DNA of 64,000 nucleotides from NCBI RefSeq assembly GCF_012927045.1, contig NZ_JABBFW010000006.1, positions 1 through 64,000 of the forward strand, given 5' to 3'. Of the stretch, positions 44,261 through 53,581 are shown piece after piece. Position 1 is the stretch's first letter. Each line of letters begins with the position of its first letter. The notes below the pieces were generated by a model that searched no databases, was not told the origin of the DNA, and was given only the letters and a program-made list of their open reading frames with translations. The translations under genes were made by a program, and so were the position numbers. This stretch comes from Azohydromonas caseinilytica (lineage in GTDB: Bacteria; Pseudomonadota; Gammaproteobacteria; Burkholderiales; Burkholderiaceae_C).

Positions 44261-46324
44261 TCAGTTCGGTTTGATTGACCCCGGCACGATGCGTGCCGTG
44301 GGATAACGCTGGAGCATCTGCTGCACCAGCGGGTCGTCCTGGATGATGCGCTCGGCCTGGCGCTGGCGGCGGTCGCGCTCGGCAGCTTCGCGCAGCGCGG
44401 GAGAGTCCTGCGCCTTGCCGGCCTCCACCTCCAGGCGCAGCGCGGGGTGTACCACCTCGCGCAGCGCCGTCTGTAGCTTCTCGCACAGCGCCGGGTTGCG
44501 CAGCGACTCGCGCTCCACGCGCAGCCGCCACAGCGGCGCGTCGGCCTCTTCCACCGCCACCAACTCGGCCTGCATCGCCAGCTCGCGCACCAGCGCTACC
44601 AAACGCAACTGCTGCACGACGCCCGTCCAACGCTCGCCCAGCACGGTGGGCGCCAACTCGGGCGCCGCTTCGACCGCAGCCTGCGGCCGAGCCGGCGATG
44701 CGGCCGGGACAGCCAATGCGGGCTCGTCGGCCAACGGGAAATCGGCCGGTTCCGTCTCCGGCGCCGCGCCCGGCTGCCAGCCGCCGGGCTCGTCATCCCA
44801 GGGCGGTACCTCGTCATGCCAGGACGGCGGCTCCTGCAGGGCAGCCGAGGGCGAGCGGGCAGCTGCCGGCGCCGGTGGCCGTGCCGCAGGTGCCGGAGCG
44901 GGCCGTGATGGCGCCACCTCGGCCGCGGCCGATGCGGGCGGACGTGCCGGGGCAGACAAGGGACGCGCTGGCGCAGCGGGTGCCGCAGCGCTTTCGGCAC
45001 GCGTGGGGGGCGGGACGGCTGTGCGCTCCGGCCGCACCGGCGGCGGCACGGGAGTCCGGATCGTGGCGGCCGCGCCGGCAACCGCCAACGGCGCCACCGA
45101 CTGGGAGGGCGAGGGCCGCAGTGCGGCGGCAGGGGCCATCGGCTGCGCTGCCGGCGCCGCCACCGGCACAGCGGCGGCCGCGGTGCGCACCGGCTGCGGC
45201 CGGCCCACACCCTGCGGCGCGCCGCCGGCTGACGGGAAAGCCAGCAGCCGCAGCAGCACCATGGTCAGCCCGGCGTACTCGTCGGGCGCCAGGCTCAGCT
45301 CGGCACGGCCATGCAGCGCGATGCTGTAGAGCAGCTGCGTCTCGTCGGGCGGCATCAGTGCGGCCAGCTCGACGGCGCCGCCCGTGTCGGGATCGGTCTC
45401 GTCCAGCGCGCCGGGCACCATCTGCGCGACGGCGACCTGCTGCAGCAGCGTGGCCATCTCCTCCAGCGTCGCAGCGGCGGAGAGCCCACGCTCGCGCAGC
45501 GCCTGCACGCCCGCCAGCACCGAGGTCCCGTCACGCTGCGCCAGCGCACGCACCAGCGAGGCCGCATCGCCGCGGTCCACGCTGCCCAGCATCGCGCGCA
45601 CGGTGTCGTCGGCCAGCGCACCGCCGCCATAGGCGATGGCCTGGTCGGTGAGCGAGAGCGCGTCGCGCATGGAGCCGCGCGCCGCGCGCGACAGCAGCCG
45701 CAGCGAGGGCGCGTCGAAGGGCACCCCCTCGGCCTGCAGCACATTGAGCAGGTGCTCGTGCACGGTCTCGGGCGCCATGGGCCGCAGGTTGAACTGCAGG
45801 CAGCGGCTGAGCACCGTGGGCAGCATCTTGTCCGGGTCGGTGGTGGCCAGGACGAATTTCAGGTACTCCGGCGGCTCCTCCAGCGTCTTGAGCAGCGCGT
45901 TGAAGGCATCGCGCGTGAGTTGGTGCGCCTCGTCGATCATGAAGACCTTGAAGCGGCCGACGCTGGGCTTGTAGGCGGCGCGCTCGATGAGGTCGCGGAT
46001 CTCGTCGATGCTGCGGTTGCTGGCGGCGTCGAGCTCGACGTAGTCGATGTAGCGGTCGGCATCGATCTCGGTGCAGGCGGTGCACACGCCGCACGGGTGC
46101 GCGGTGATGCCGCCCGTGCCGTCGGGGCCGGTGCAGTTGAGGCTCTTGGCGAGGATGCGCGAGACGGTGGTCTTGCCCACGCCGCGCGTGCCGGTGAAGA
46201 GATAGGCGTGATGCAGGCGCTGCTGCTGCAGCGCGTTGGTCAACGCCTGCACCACATGCGCCTGGCCGACCATCTGGTCGAAACTGCGCGGGCGGTATTT
46301 GCGGGCAAGGACCACGTAGGACAT
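44261..46324 (-). CDS. dnaX: DNA polymerase III subunits gamma/tau
   Basis: Clamp-loader ATPase that joins the replicative polymerase cores. 687 residues: Walker A FTGTRGVGKTTVSRI at about 43-57, the four-cysteine zinc site between CTGPDG and CGVCTAC, FMIDEAHQLTRDAFNALLKTLEEPP (DEAH box) and SRCLQFNLRPM. A long Ala/Pro/Arg-rich linker (about 360-540) leads to the tau C-terminal domain that contacts the polymerase and DnaB. I see no A-rich slippery sequence for a frameshifted gamma form. A TAGAAT hexamer six bases before ATG suggests a leaderless transcript. Confidence 0.97.
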   Translation of the reverse strand: MSYVVLARKYRPRSFDQMVGQAHVVQALTNALQQQRLHHAYLFTGTRGVGKTTVSRILAKSLNCTGPDGTGGITAHPCGVCTACTEIDADRYIDYVELDAASNRSIDEIRDLIERAAYKPSVGRFKVFMIDEAHQLTRDAFNALLKTLEEPPEYLKFVLATTDPDKMLPTVLSRCLQFNLRPMAPETVHEHLLNVLQAEGVPFDAPSLRLLSRAARGSMRDALSLTDQAIAYGGGALADDTVRAMLGSVDRGDAASLVRALAQRDGTSVLAGVQALRERGLSAAATLEEMATLLQQVAVAQMVPGALDETDPDTGGAVELAALMPPDETQLLYSIALHGRAELSLAPDEYAGLTMVLLRLLAFPSAGGAPQGVGRPQPVRTAAAAVPVAAPAAQPMAPAAALRPSPSQSVAPLAVAGAAATIRTPVPPPVRPERTAVPPPTRAESAAAPAAPARPLSAPARPPASAAAEVAPSRPAPAPAARPPAPAAARSPSAALQEPPSWHDEVPPWDDEPGGWQPGAAPETEPADFPLADEPALAVPAASPARPQAAVEAAPELAPTVLGERWTGVVQQLRLVALVRELAMQAELVAVEEADAPLWRLRVERESLRNPALCEKLQTALREVVHPALRLEVEAGKAQDSPALREAAERDRRQRQAERIIQDDPLVQQMLQRYPTARIVPGSIKPN

Positions 46325-46330
46325 CCGGCG

Positions 46331-46336
46331 ATTCTA
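46331..46336 (-). promoter_or_regulatory. -10 box giving leaderless dnaX
   Basis: On the minus strand TAGAAT is followed by six bases and the dnaX ATG. The divergent PurM-like gene has its own -10 box 72 bases away. Confidence 0.45.
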
Positions 46337-46407
46337 CGGGGCGCGCCGCACCCGCCCGGCGGCCCTGCCGGCAGCGCGCGCCGCAAGGGCGCCCCGGGAC
46401 GCTGGCC

Positions 46408-46413
46408 GATAAT
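46408..46413 (+). promoter_or_regulatory. -10 box of the PurM-like gene, near-leaderless
   Basis: GATAAT lies eight bases before the ATG, in the 97-base divergent region shared with dnaX. Confidence 0.4.
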
Positions 46414-46421
46414 CCGCCCCC

Positions 46422-47558
46422 ATGAACGCCCAAACGCCCTCTTCTTCCGACAACACCGCCGCACCCCTGAGCTACGAACAGGCGGGCGTGAACTACGACC
46501 TCATCGACCCGCTCAAGGTCAGCGCCCAGCGCGCCGCCGCCGCCACGGCGCAGCATGTGGCCGCGCATGGCTTCGCCGAAGTGGCCGCCTCGCGCGGCGA
46601 ATCGGCCTACGTGGTCGATGTCGGCCCCTTCTACATCGCCAGCATCGTCGAGTGCCTGGGCTCCAAGGCGCTGGTGGCCGACGAGATGGCCCAGCTCACC
46701 GGCCGCAGCTTCTACGAGGGCATCGCCCAGGACACCATCGCCATGGCGGTGAACGACCTCATCACGGTCGGCGCCACGCCGCTGGTGGTGCAGGCCTACT
46801 GGGCCGCCGGCGGCAGCGACTGGTTCGGCGACGCGCAGCGCGCGCAGGCGCTCGTGGCCGGCTGGAAGGCGGCCTGCGACACCTGCGGCGTGGCCTGGGG
46901 CGGCGGCGAGACGCCGGCGCTGGCGGGCATCGTCGAGGCTGGCCGCATCGACCTGGCCGCGTCCTGCACCGGCCTGATCAATCCCAAGGAGCGGCTGTCG
47001 GTGGGCGACAAGCTCGCCGCCGGTGACGCCATCGTGCTGCTCGCCTCCAGCGGCATCCACGCCAATGGCCTGAGCCTGGCGCGCAAGCTCACCGAACGGC
47101 TGCCGCAGGGTTACCTCACGCCGCTGACCAGCGGTCAGACCTATGGCGAAGCGCTGCTGGCGCCCACCACGCTGTACTCGCCAGTGACCGAAGCGCTCTA
47201 CAAGGCCGGCATCACGCCGCACTACTGCGCCAACATCACCGGCCACGGCTGGCGCAAGCTGCTGCGCCACCCCGCGCGCTTCACCTACCGCATCGATGCC
47301 GTGCCCGAGGTGCCGGAGGTGCTCAAGTTCATTGCGCAACATGCGGGTCACGACGATCGCGAGGCCTACAGCACGCTCAACATGGGCGCCGGCTTTGCCC
47401 TGTTCGTGCGCGCCGAGGATGCGCAACGCACGGCGGAAATCGCCCAAAGCCAGGGTATCCCGGCACTGGTGGCCGGCCGTGTCGAAGAAGGCGACAAGCA
47501 GCTGCTGATCGAGCCGCTGGGCATTCGCTTTGGTGACGACGATCTGCAGCTGCGCTGA
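46422..47558 (+). CDS. AIR synthase-related protein (PurM superfamily)
   Basis: 378-residue ATP-grasping enzyme of the PurM/ThiL/SelD/HypE superfamily. It starts like PurM (LSYEQAGVNYDLIDPLK) and has MAVNDLITVGATPLVVQAYWA, GGGETPALAGIVEAGRIDLAAS, LLASSGIHANGLSLARKL and NITGHGWRKLLR, all shared with aminoimidazole ribonucleotide synthase. It is longer than standard PurM (about 345) and lacks the GGFG-type glycine loop near residue 45, so it belongs to a divergent PurM-like group whose role is not clear to me. A separate purM probably exists elsewhere. It is divergent from dnaX and upstream of the 4.5S RNA gene. Confidence 0.85.
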   Translation: MNAQTPSSSDNTAAPLSYEQAGVNYDLIDPLKVSAQRAAAATAQHVAAHGFAEVAASRGESAYVVDVGPFYIASIVECLGSKALVADEMAQLTGRSFYEGIAQDTIAMAVNDLITVGATPLVVQAYWAAGGSDWFGDAQRAQALVAGWKAACDTCGVAWGGGETPALAGIVEAGRIDLAASCTGLINPKERLSVGDKLAAGDAIVLLASSGIHANGLSLARKLTERLPQGYLTPLTSGQTYGEALLAPTTLYSPVTEALYKAGITPHYCANITGHGWRKLLRHPARFTYRIDAVPEVPEVLKFIAQHAGHDDREAYSTLNMGAGFALFVRAEDAQRTAEIAQSQGIPALVAGRVEEGDKQLLIEPLGIRFGDDDLQLR

Positions 47559-47648
47559 GCACTGCTCCAGCAACGCGCCGCGCAGCCGGCGGCGCGACTG
47601 CTGTACCCCGCGTCAGGGCGGGGCGGCTGGGTAGGCTACAATGCACGC

Positions 47649-47746
47649 TGACGGGCCTCCTCGCATGGAAGCGCGGCGAACCGGGTCAGGTCGGGAACGA
47701 AGCAGCCCCAACCGTTGTGACCAGTGCCGGGGGTAAGGCTCGTCAA
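47649..47746 (+). ncRNA. ffs: Signal recognition particle 4.5S RNA
   Basis: RNA partner of Ffh for co-translational membrane targeting. Domain IV is almost identical to E. coli: GGTCAGGTCGGGAACGAAGC with the GGAA tetraloop and the asymmetric internal loop. The ends pair (TGACGGGCCT with AGGCTCGTCA), giving about 98 bases. TACAAT at 47637-47642 is its -10 box. ACCCCCTCTTTGTTT after the 3' end may help termination. Confidence 0.92.
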
Positions 47747-47749
47747 CCC

Positions 47750-48121
47750 CCTCTTTGTTTGCAAACCTCTGGCCGTTTGCATTCAATTGTCTCGGCAACA
47801 ACGGGTGTAAACGGCAGTCAGTCAGCGGTAGGGCATGCCTGCCACTGCAGAGGGCAGTGCTCACCGCGCCTTCGACTTTGCCTCGATCTTCCTAAGCATC
47901 AAACTGTTATAGCTTCGCGCTGCAGTTTTTCGTGTTGTGGCTCGGACAGATTACAGATTGCTCCGCATTTCAAGCCAGATTTCAACTGCAGGCCGCGGAC
48001 ATGAGGCGTTCTGGAGTACGCCGATGGCCTGGCCTGCCTGGGGCTTTGTGTCAGAATCGACAGCCCACCGCTATCACGCACCGCGCCGCTGGCTGTTCCG
48101 GTGGGCGCATGCGAACCCATC
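47750..48121. other. Gene-free region between ffs and trxA
   Basis: About 370 bases with no supportable gene. It is less GC-rich than its surroundings. CAGAAT at 48052-48057 is a weak -10 candidate for trxA. I see no riboswitch or repeat in it. Confidence 0.4.
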
Positions 48122-48451
48122 ATGAGCAGCGAACTGATCAAACACATTTCCGACGCCTCCTTTGCAGGTGACGTACTGAACGCCGACAAGCCCGTGCTCG
48201 TCGATTACTGGGCCGAGTGGTGCGGACCCTGCAAGATGATTGCCCCTATCCTGGATGAGGTGGCCCAGACTTACGGCGAAAAGTTGCAGGTCGCCAAGCT
48301 CAACGTGGACGAAAACCGCGATGTGCCGGCCAAGTACGGCATCCGCGGCATTCCGACGTTGATGCTGTTCAAGCATGGTCAAGTTGCGGCCACCAAAGTC
48401 GGCGCGCTTTCCAAAGCCCAGTTGACGGCGTTCTTGGACGCTAATCTATAA
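48122..48451 (+). CDS. trxA: Thioredoxin 1
   Basis: Cytosolic disulfide reductase. 109 residues, with [20 protein letters not shown] holding redox Cys34 and Cys37, the cis-proline strand [12 protein letters not shown], and the conserved [10 protein letters not shown] end. An earlier in-frame start (seven codons) is less likely, as [11 protein letters not shown] is the family N-terminus. It lies between ffs and rho, a common betaproteobacterial order, and a candidate rho promoter sits at its 3' end. Confidence 0.97.
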   Translation: MSSELIKHISDASFAGDVLNADKPVLVDYWAEWCGPCKMIAPILDEVAQTYGEKLQVAKLNVDENRDVPAKYGIRGIPTLMLFKHGQVAATKVGALSKAQLTAFLDANL

Positions 48452-48452
48452 T
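48422..48452 (+). promoter_or_regulatory. Candidate rho promoter overlapping the end of trxA
   Basis: TTGACG (48422-48427) and a perfect TATAAT (48447-48452) are separated by 19 bases, slightly wide. A transcript from here would give rho a leader of about 270 bases, containing a UUCG-capped hairpin (AGCCGC / GCGGCT, 48557-48572). Long leaders fit the known autoregulation of rho. Confidence 0.5.
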
Positions 48453-48730
48453 TTCAAAATTGTTGCGAACCAAGCTTGCCTGAAGCTGCCAGCACAGCAA
48501 CTGTTAAAACTGGCCACAGGCGGCCTCCGCAGCGCCCAAATTGCCATCACGCCCTCAGCCGCTTCGGCGGCTTGTGGCGCGTGAATTCGGCTCCCAACCC
48601 CCCGCGCATGTCCTGTCTTTGCCGCGTCTCGCGGGTTGGTGCCGCCCGACAAGGGCCTTTAGAGCCGTAGTGACCCGGCATGCTCCCATGGCAAGGAAGC
48701 GTGCCCCTCCCCTCCCAGGGTTTGCCTTCC

Positions 48731-49996
48731 ATGCATCTGTCCGAACTGAAAGCGCTGCACGTGTCCGAGCTCATCAAGATGGGCGAGGCACTGGAGATTG
48801 ACAACGTCGCTCGCATGCGCAAGCAGGAGCTGATGTTCGCAATCATGAAAAAGCGCGCCAAGGCTGGTGAGCAGGTCTTCGGCGACGGTGTGCTGGAGGT
48901 GCTGCCTGATGGCTTCGGCTTTCTGCGCTCGATCGACACCAGCTACATGGCGTCGACCGACGACATCTACCTCAGCCCGAGCCAGATCCGCCGCTTCAAT
49001 CTCCATACCGGCGACATGATCGAAGGCGAGGTGCGCGTGCCCAAGGATGGCGAGCGCTACTTCGCGCTGGTGAAGGTAGACCGTGTCAACGGCCTGACGC
49101 CGGAGGAGAACAAGCACAAGATCATGTTTGAGAACCTGACGCCGCTGTTCCCCAAGGAACAGTTCAGGCTCGAACGCGATATCAAGAACAACGAAGAAAA
49201 CATCACCAGCCGCATCATTGACCTCATCGCTCCCATCGGCAAAGGCCAGCGGGCGCTGCTGGTGGCGCCGCCCAAGAGCGGCAAGACGGTCATGATGCAG
49301 CACTTGGCGCACGCCATCGTCGCGAACCATCCCGACGTGCACCTCATCGTGCTGCTGGTGGACGAGCGTCCTGAAGAAGTGACCGAAATGCAGCGCACGG
49401 TGCGCGGCGAGGTCATCAGCTCCACCTTCGATGAGCCTGCAGCGCGCCATGTGCAGGTGGCCGAAATGGTGATCGAGCGCGCCAAGCGTCTGGTGGAGCT
49501 CAAGAAGGACGTGGTGATCCTGCTGGATTCCATCACCCGTCTGGCCCGCGCCTACAACAACGTGCTGCCCTCTTCCGGCAAGGTGCTCACCGGCGGCGTG
49601 GACGCCAACGCGCTGCAGCGGCCCAAGCGCTTCTTCGGCGCGGCACGCAATGTCGAGGAAGGCGGCTCGCTCACCATCATCGGCACCGCGCTCATCGACA
49701 CCGGCAGCCGCATGGACGAGGTGATCTACGAGGAGTTCAAGGGCACGGGCAACTGCGAGATCCATCTGGACCGCCGCATGGCCGAGAAGCGCGTCTACCC
49801 CTCGATCCTGCTCAACAAGAGCGGCACGCGGCGCGAAGAGTTGCTGCTCAAGCCCGAGATCCTGCAAAAGAGCTGGATTCTGCGGAAGCTGCTCTACCCG
49901 ATGGACGAAATCGAGGCGATGGAGTTCATCCTCGACAAGATGAAGTCCACCAAGAACAACCTGGACTTCTTCGACATGATGCGCCGCGGCGGCTGA
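48731..49996 (+). CDS. rho: Transcription termination factor Rho
   Basis: Hexameric RNA-DNA helicase that ends transcripts. 421 residues: N-terminal helical domain ([19 protein letters not shown]), RNA-binding cold-shock-like domain ([18 protein letters not shown]), Walker [18 protein letters not shown] near 180, Walker [17 protein letters not shown], and the R-loop region [26 protein letters not shown]. The frame is open 17 codons earlier, but this ATG is the family start. rpmE follows, as in many proteobacteria. Confidence 0.98.
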   Translation: MHLSELKALHVSELIKMGEALEIDNVARMRKQELMFAIMKKRAKAGEQVFGDGVLEVLPDGFGFLRSIDTSYMASTDDIYLSPSQIRRFNLHTGDMIEGEVRVPKDGERYFALVKVDRVNGLTPEENKHKIMFENLTPLFPKEQFRLERDIKNNEENITSRIIDLIAPIGKGQRALLVAPPKSGKTVMMQHLAHAIVANHPDVHLIVLLVDERPEEVTEMQRTVRGEVISSTFDEPAARHVQVAEMVIERAKRLVELKKDVVILLDSITRLARAYNNVLPSSGKVLTGGVDANALQRPKRFFGAARNVEEGGSLTIIGTALIDTGSRMDEVIYEEFKGTGNCEIHLDRRMAEKRVYPSILLNKSGTRREELLLKPEILQKSWILRKLLYPMDEIEAMEFILDKMKSTKNNLDFFDMMRRGG

Positions 49997-50109
49997 GTCT
50001 TGCTGCTCGCGGTGGCCGTGTCCGCGCACGGCCTGCTGCCCTGGGCAGCAACGCATCATGGGCGCCACTGCGCTGGCGCCAAATCCCGGGTCAATCCCCT
50101 GGCTTGGGC

Positions 50110-50115
50110 TACAAT
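50110..50115 (+). promoter_or_regulatory. -10 box of rpmE2
   Basis: TACAAT lies 72 bases before the L31 start codon, with no clear -35. This would give the ribosomal protein gene its own transcript after rho. Confidence 0.4.
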
Positions 50116-50187
50116 CGCGGGTTTTCCGCTTTCGCCAAGTGCGCCGCATGGGGTGGCGTGGCTGGCGGCAACGCAGCGAGGTTTCCG

Positions 50188-50448
50188 ATGAAAGAAGGCA
50201 TCCACCCGAACTACCGCGAAGTCTGCTTCGTGGACCTGTCCAACGGTTTCAAGTTCGTCACGCGCTCTTGCGTGCAGAGCAAGGAAACCATCAAGCTCGA
50301 CGACGGTCGCGAGCTGCCGCTGGTGAAGCTGGAAACCACCAGCGAGACGCACCCCTTCTACACCGGCACGCAAAAGAGCGTGGACAGCCTCGGCGGCCGG
50401 GTCGAGAAGTTCCGCAACAAGTTCGCGCGCGTCGGCCTCAAGAAGTGA
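50188..50448 (+). CDS. rpmE2: 50S ribosomal protein L31 type B
   Basis: 86-residue ribosomal protein. The type B pattern is clear: [21 protein letters not shown] at the start, [35 protein letters not shown]. It lacks the paired CxxC zinc site of type A L31, so it is the zinc-independent form. Ribosome site GAGG precedes ATG. A longer upstream frame is spurious. Confidence 0.97.
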   Translation: MKEGIHPNYREVCFVDLSNGFKFVTRSCVQSKETIKLDDGRELPLVKLETTSETHPFYTGTQKSVDSLGGRVEKFRNKFARVGLKK

Positions 50449-50469
50449 GGTCGCGCCACGGCGACACCC

Positions 50470-50494
50470 AAGGCAGCCTCGGCTGCCTTTTTTT
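50470..50494 (+). terminator. Rho-independent terminator of rpmE2
   Basis: AGGCAGC / GCTGCCT stem with CTCG loop followed by a run of T (50489-50494), 22 bases after the L31 stop codon. Confidence 0.9.
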
Positions 50495-50584
50495 CTGCCT
50501 GCGCCGCCTGCAAGCCGCGCATCGCGGCACGGAGCGCGGCTTGCGCCGGGCGGCCCTGTATTGCTTTGACGGCATGATTCCGGC

Positions 50585-52252
50585 GTGAATATCCCCTCTC
50601 CTGCCCTGGTGACGCAGCGCGCGGTGCAGCGGCTGCCGCGGCTGCCGCTGCTGCTGCTGTGCGCTGCCTATCTGCTGCCCGGCCTTTTCGGACGCGATCC
50701 CTGGAAAAGTGCCGATATCACCGCCTTCGGTTACATGGCCGCCATCGGAGAAGGCCGCAGCCCCTGGCTGGCGCCGCTGGTGGGCCAGCTGCCGCCTGAA
50801 GGCCCTCTGTTGCCCCACTGGCTTGGCGCAGCTTTCATCGCGCTGCTGTCCCCTTTGCTGGAGCCCGCCTTGGCAGCGCGTCTGCCGTTTGCGCTACTGC
50901 TCGCACTGACGCTGGCACTCACCTGGTACAGCGCCTTTCACTTGGCGCGCACCGAGGCCGCGCAGCCCGTGGCATTGGCCTTCGGCGGCGAAGCCGACAC
51001 CGTGGACTACGCGCGTGCCGTGGCCGACGGTGCCTTGCTGGCGCTGATGGCGACGCTGGGCCTGCTGCAACTGGGCCACGAAACCACGCCCGAGTTGGCG
51101 CAGCTCTTTGCCATGGCCTTGCTGCTGTGGGGACTGGCCGCCGCGACCTACCGGGGCGTAATGGCACGCGCCGCGGTACTGGCGGCTTTGCCGTTGCTGG
51201 CGGCCTGCGACGCCCCCAACGTGGCACTGGCCGCTGGCCTCGTCGGCACGGTGGTATGCCTGCGCTCGGCCGACGCACCCATGCGGCGTTTCGCGATCTG
51301 GACCGGTATCGGAACGCTGGCCGCCCTGGCACTGACGCTGGCACTGCAGCACGTCCGCTGGCGCTGGCACTTCACGCCGAACGCGGCACAACTGCTGCAG
51401 TTGGGACGGTTGCTGTCGTGGTTCCTGTGGCCGGTGTGGCTGCTCGTGCCGTTGACCCTGTGGCGCTGGCGCCGTCATCTGCTCAAGCGACACATCGCGC
51501 TGCCTCTGGGGCTGGCGCTGGTGGGCTTGGCCGCCAGCATTGCTCTGGGCGGTTCGGACCGCGCCCTGCTGCTGACCTTGCCGGCCCTGGCAGTGCTCGC
51601 CGCCTTTGCGCTACCGACACTGCGGCGCAGCGCCAGTGCGGCCATCGACTGGTTTTCGGTGTTTTTCTTCACCGCCGGTGCGTTGGTGATCTGGGTGGTG
51701 TACGTCGCCATGCAGACCGGTGTGCCGGAGCGCACAGCCGCCAACATCGCCCGCTTGGCACCTGGCTTCACCGCTGAATTCTCTTTGGTACGGCTGCTGG
51801 CGGCGGCCGCGGGCACGCTGGCCTGGCTGGCCCTGGTGCGCTGGCGCACGGCGCGCCATCCGCAAGCACTGTGGAAGAGCCTGGTGCTGCCGGCCGGTGG
51901 CGTGGCCCTGGCCTGGCTGCTGGTGATGACGCTGTGGTTGCCCGCACTGGACTACGCGCGCAGCTACCGGCCGTGGGTACAGCGCATCGCGCGCCACGTG
52001 GGCCACGACCCAGCCTGCATCGCTGCGCCGGGGATGCCGCGCGCCGCGGTGGCCGGCCTGGAATATTTCGGCGGCTGGCACGTCGATGCCCGTCCGCGGC
52101 CGGCAACCTGCCCGGTGCTGCTGCAGCCCGACCCCGGTACGACGCGCGCAGTGCCGACCTTGCCCGGCTGGCGCTTCGTGGCGCGCGAGCGCCGACCCAC
52201 CGACCGGGACGAAAGTGTGCTGATCTACCGCCGCGCCACTTCTGCACGCTGA
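50585..52252 (+). CDS. Polytopic membrane protein, probable GT-C/ArnT-like glycosyltransferase
   Basis: 555 residues starting at GTG. About 10-12 membrane helices are visible from residue 15 to 455, followed by a soluble C-terminal domain of about 100 residues. The region after the first helix, LLPGLFGRDPWKSADITAFGY, has the acidic residue in the first periplasmic loop that is typical of GT-C (PMT/ArnT) transferases working on lipid-linked sugars. The rest is not conserved enough for me to name a substrate. Its end overlaps phoR by 28 bases in convergent orientation. Confidence 0.7.
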   Translation: MNIPSPALVTQRAVQRLPRLPLLLLCAAYLLPGLFGRDPWKSADITAFGYMAAIGEGRSPWLAPLVGQLPPEGPLLPHWLGAAFIALLSPLLEPALAARLPFALLLALTLALTWYSAFHLARTEAAQPVALAFGGEADTVDYARAVADGALLALMATLGLLQLGHETTPELAQLFAMALLLWGLAAATYRGVMARAAVLAALPLLAACDAPNVALAAGLVGTVVCLRSADAPMRRFAIWTGIGTLAALALTLALQHVRWRWHFTPNAAQLLQLGRLLSWFLWPVWLLVPLTLWRWRRHLLKRHIALPLGLALVGLAASIALGGSDRALLLTLPALAVLAAFALPTLRRSASAAIDWFSVFFFTAGALVIWVVYVAMQTGVPERTAANIARLAPGFTAEFSLVRLLAAAAGTLAWLALVRWRTARHPQALWKSLVLPAGGVALAWLLVMTLWLPALDYARSYRPWVQRIARHVGHDPACIAAPGMPRAAVAGLEYFGGWHVDARPRPATCPVLLQPDPGTTRAVPTLPGWRFVARERRPTDRDESVLIYRRATSAR

Positions 52253-53577
52253 TCCAGCGCACCCTGCGCCTGCCGTACCCGGGCCGGCGGCAGCAGCAGC
52301 CTGAACGTCGAGCCCTTTCCCGGCGCGCTGTCGATGCCGAGCTCGCCACCGTGGCGTTGCGCCACGTGCTTGACGATGGACAGTCCAAGGCCGGTGCCGC
52401 CGGTGTCGCGCGAGCGGCTGCCGTCCACGCGGTAGAAGCGCTCGGCCAGCCGCGGCAGATGCTCGCGGGCGATGCCGATACCGCTGTCGCGCACGGCCAC
52501 TTCCAGCCGGCCGTCGTCCAACCGCCGCAGCGTGACGCTGATCTGTCCGCCTTCGGGCGTGTAGCGCACCGCGTTGCTCAACAAATTGGTCAGGGCACTG
52601 TCGATCTCGCCCTCGCTGCCTGCGAGCTCGATGCCTGACACCTCGGGGAAGCGCAACGCATGCCGTGCGCCGGACAAGGACTGCGTGCGCACCTGCACCT
52701 GCTCCAGCAGCGGGTCGAGCGCAAACCAGTGATCGGGCGCAGGACGTGGGCTGCCCTCCAGGCGGGCCAGCGTCAACAGATCGTCCACCAGGGTGCGCAT
52801 GCGCGAAGTCTGCTGCGCCATCATGGCCAGGACCCGGGCCCGGTCCGGCTCGGAAAGCGGCAGGCTCTGCATCGTCTCCACGAAGCCCGACAAGGCCGTC
52901 AGCGGCGTGCGGATCTCGTGGGAGACGTTGGCCACGAAATCCCGGCGCATGGCTTCATGGCGTTCACGCTCGGTGACGTCCTGCGACAGCACCAGCTTGA
53001 GCCCCGGGCCATAGCGACGCAGCAGCACCGCCAGCGTCCCCGGCCGGCGCAGATCGGACAGCAGCAGCGGCTGCGCCGACGCCTCCTCAGCCTGCAGCAG
53101 CGCCACGAAGCCCGGCGCGCGCACGAGGTTGGTGATGCGCTGAAGGTGGTCCCGCTCAGGGTCCACGCTGAAATGGTCGGCGGCTGCCGGATTGCACCAG
53201 ACGATGGCGTCGTTCCCGTCCAGCAGCAACACGCCGTTGGGCGAGGCGTCGATGGCATTGAGGAACTGGGCATGCTGAGCCCGCTCCTGCGCCAGCTGTC
53301 GCTCGCGCTGGCGCAGCGCCCGCTCGATGCGGTAGGCCAGTTCTCCCCAGAAACCTGTATCGCGGGGCGCGGTGCTGTCCTGAGCGCCTCGTATCCAGCG
53401 CATCAGCCGCTGCCCGCGCAACGCATCGAGCGACGCCTGCAGCAGCACACCCGCACCGCCGCCGGCGACGAGCCCGGGCAGGGTTTCACCCAGGGTTGCA
53501 CCGATCAGCGCACCGGCGCCCGAGCCCAGCGCCCAGGCTGACACTGCGCCCAGCGGGCGCCCGAACAGGTAGCGCAC
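52225..53577 (-). CDS. phoR: Phosphate regulon sensor histidine kinase PhoR
   Basis: 450-residue inner-membrane kinase that senses phosphate status through PstSCAB and PhoU. Two short hydrophobic segments (about 10-50), a PAS-like domain (FLNAIDASPNGVLLLDGND, about 105-200), the phospho-accepting His220 in VANVSHEIRTPLTALSGF, and ATPase boxes NLLSNAVRYTPEGG, DSGIGIAREHLPRLAERFY and TGGTGLGLSIVKH. It starts with GTG four bases after the phoB stop. Last gene of the pst-pho unit. Confidence 0.96.
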   Translation of the reverse strand: MRYLFGRPLGAVSAWALGSGAGALIGATLGETLPGLVAGGGAGVLLQASLDALRGQRLMRWIRGAQDSTAPRDTGFWGELAYRIERALRQRERQLAQERAQHAQFLNAIDASPNGVLLLDGNDAIVWCNPAAADHFSVDPERDHLQRITNLVRAPGFVALLQAEEASAQPLLLSDLRRPGTLAVLLRRYGPGLKLVLSQDVTERERHEAMRRDFVANVSHEIRTPLTALSGFVETMQSLPLSEPDRARVLAMMAQQTSRMRTLVDDLLTLARLEGSPRPAPDHWFALDPLLEQVQVRTQSLSGARHALRFPEVSGIELAGSEGEIDSALTNLLSNAVRYTPEGGQISVTLRRLDDGRLEVAVRDSGIGIAREHLPRLAERFYRVDGSRSRDTGGTGLGLSIVKHVAQRHGGELGIDSAPGKGSTFRLLLPPARVRQAQGALDQRAEVARR

Positions 53578-53581
53578 GGGC

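Noticed and set aside
44261-46324. Programmed frameshift in dnaX giving a short gamma form
   Set aside because: I found no run of A or other slippery heptamer with a following hairpin near the end of the ATPase domain; the linker is high-GC.
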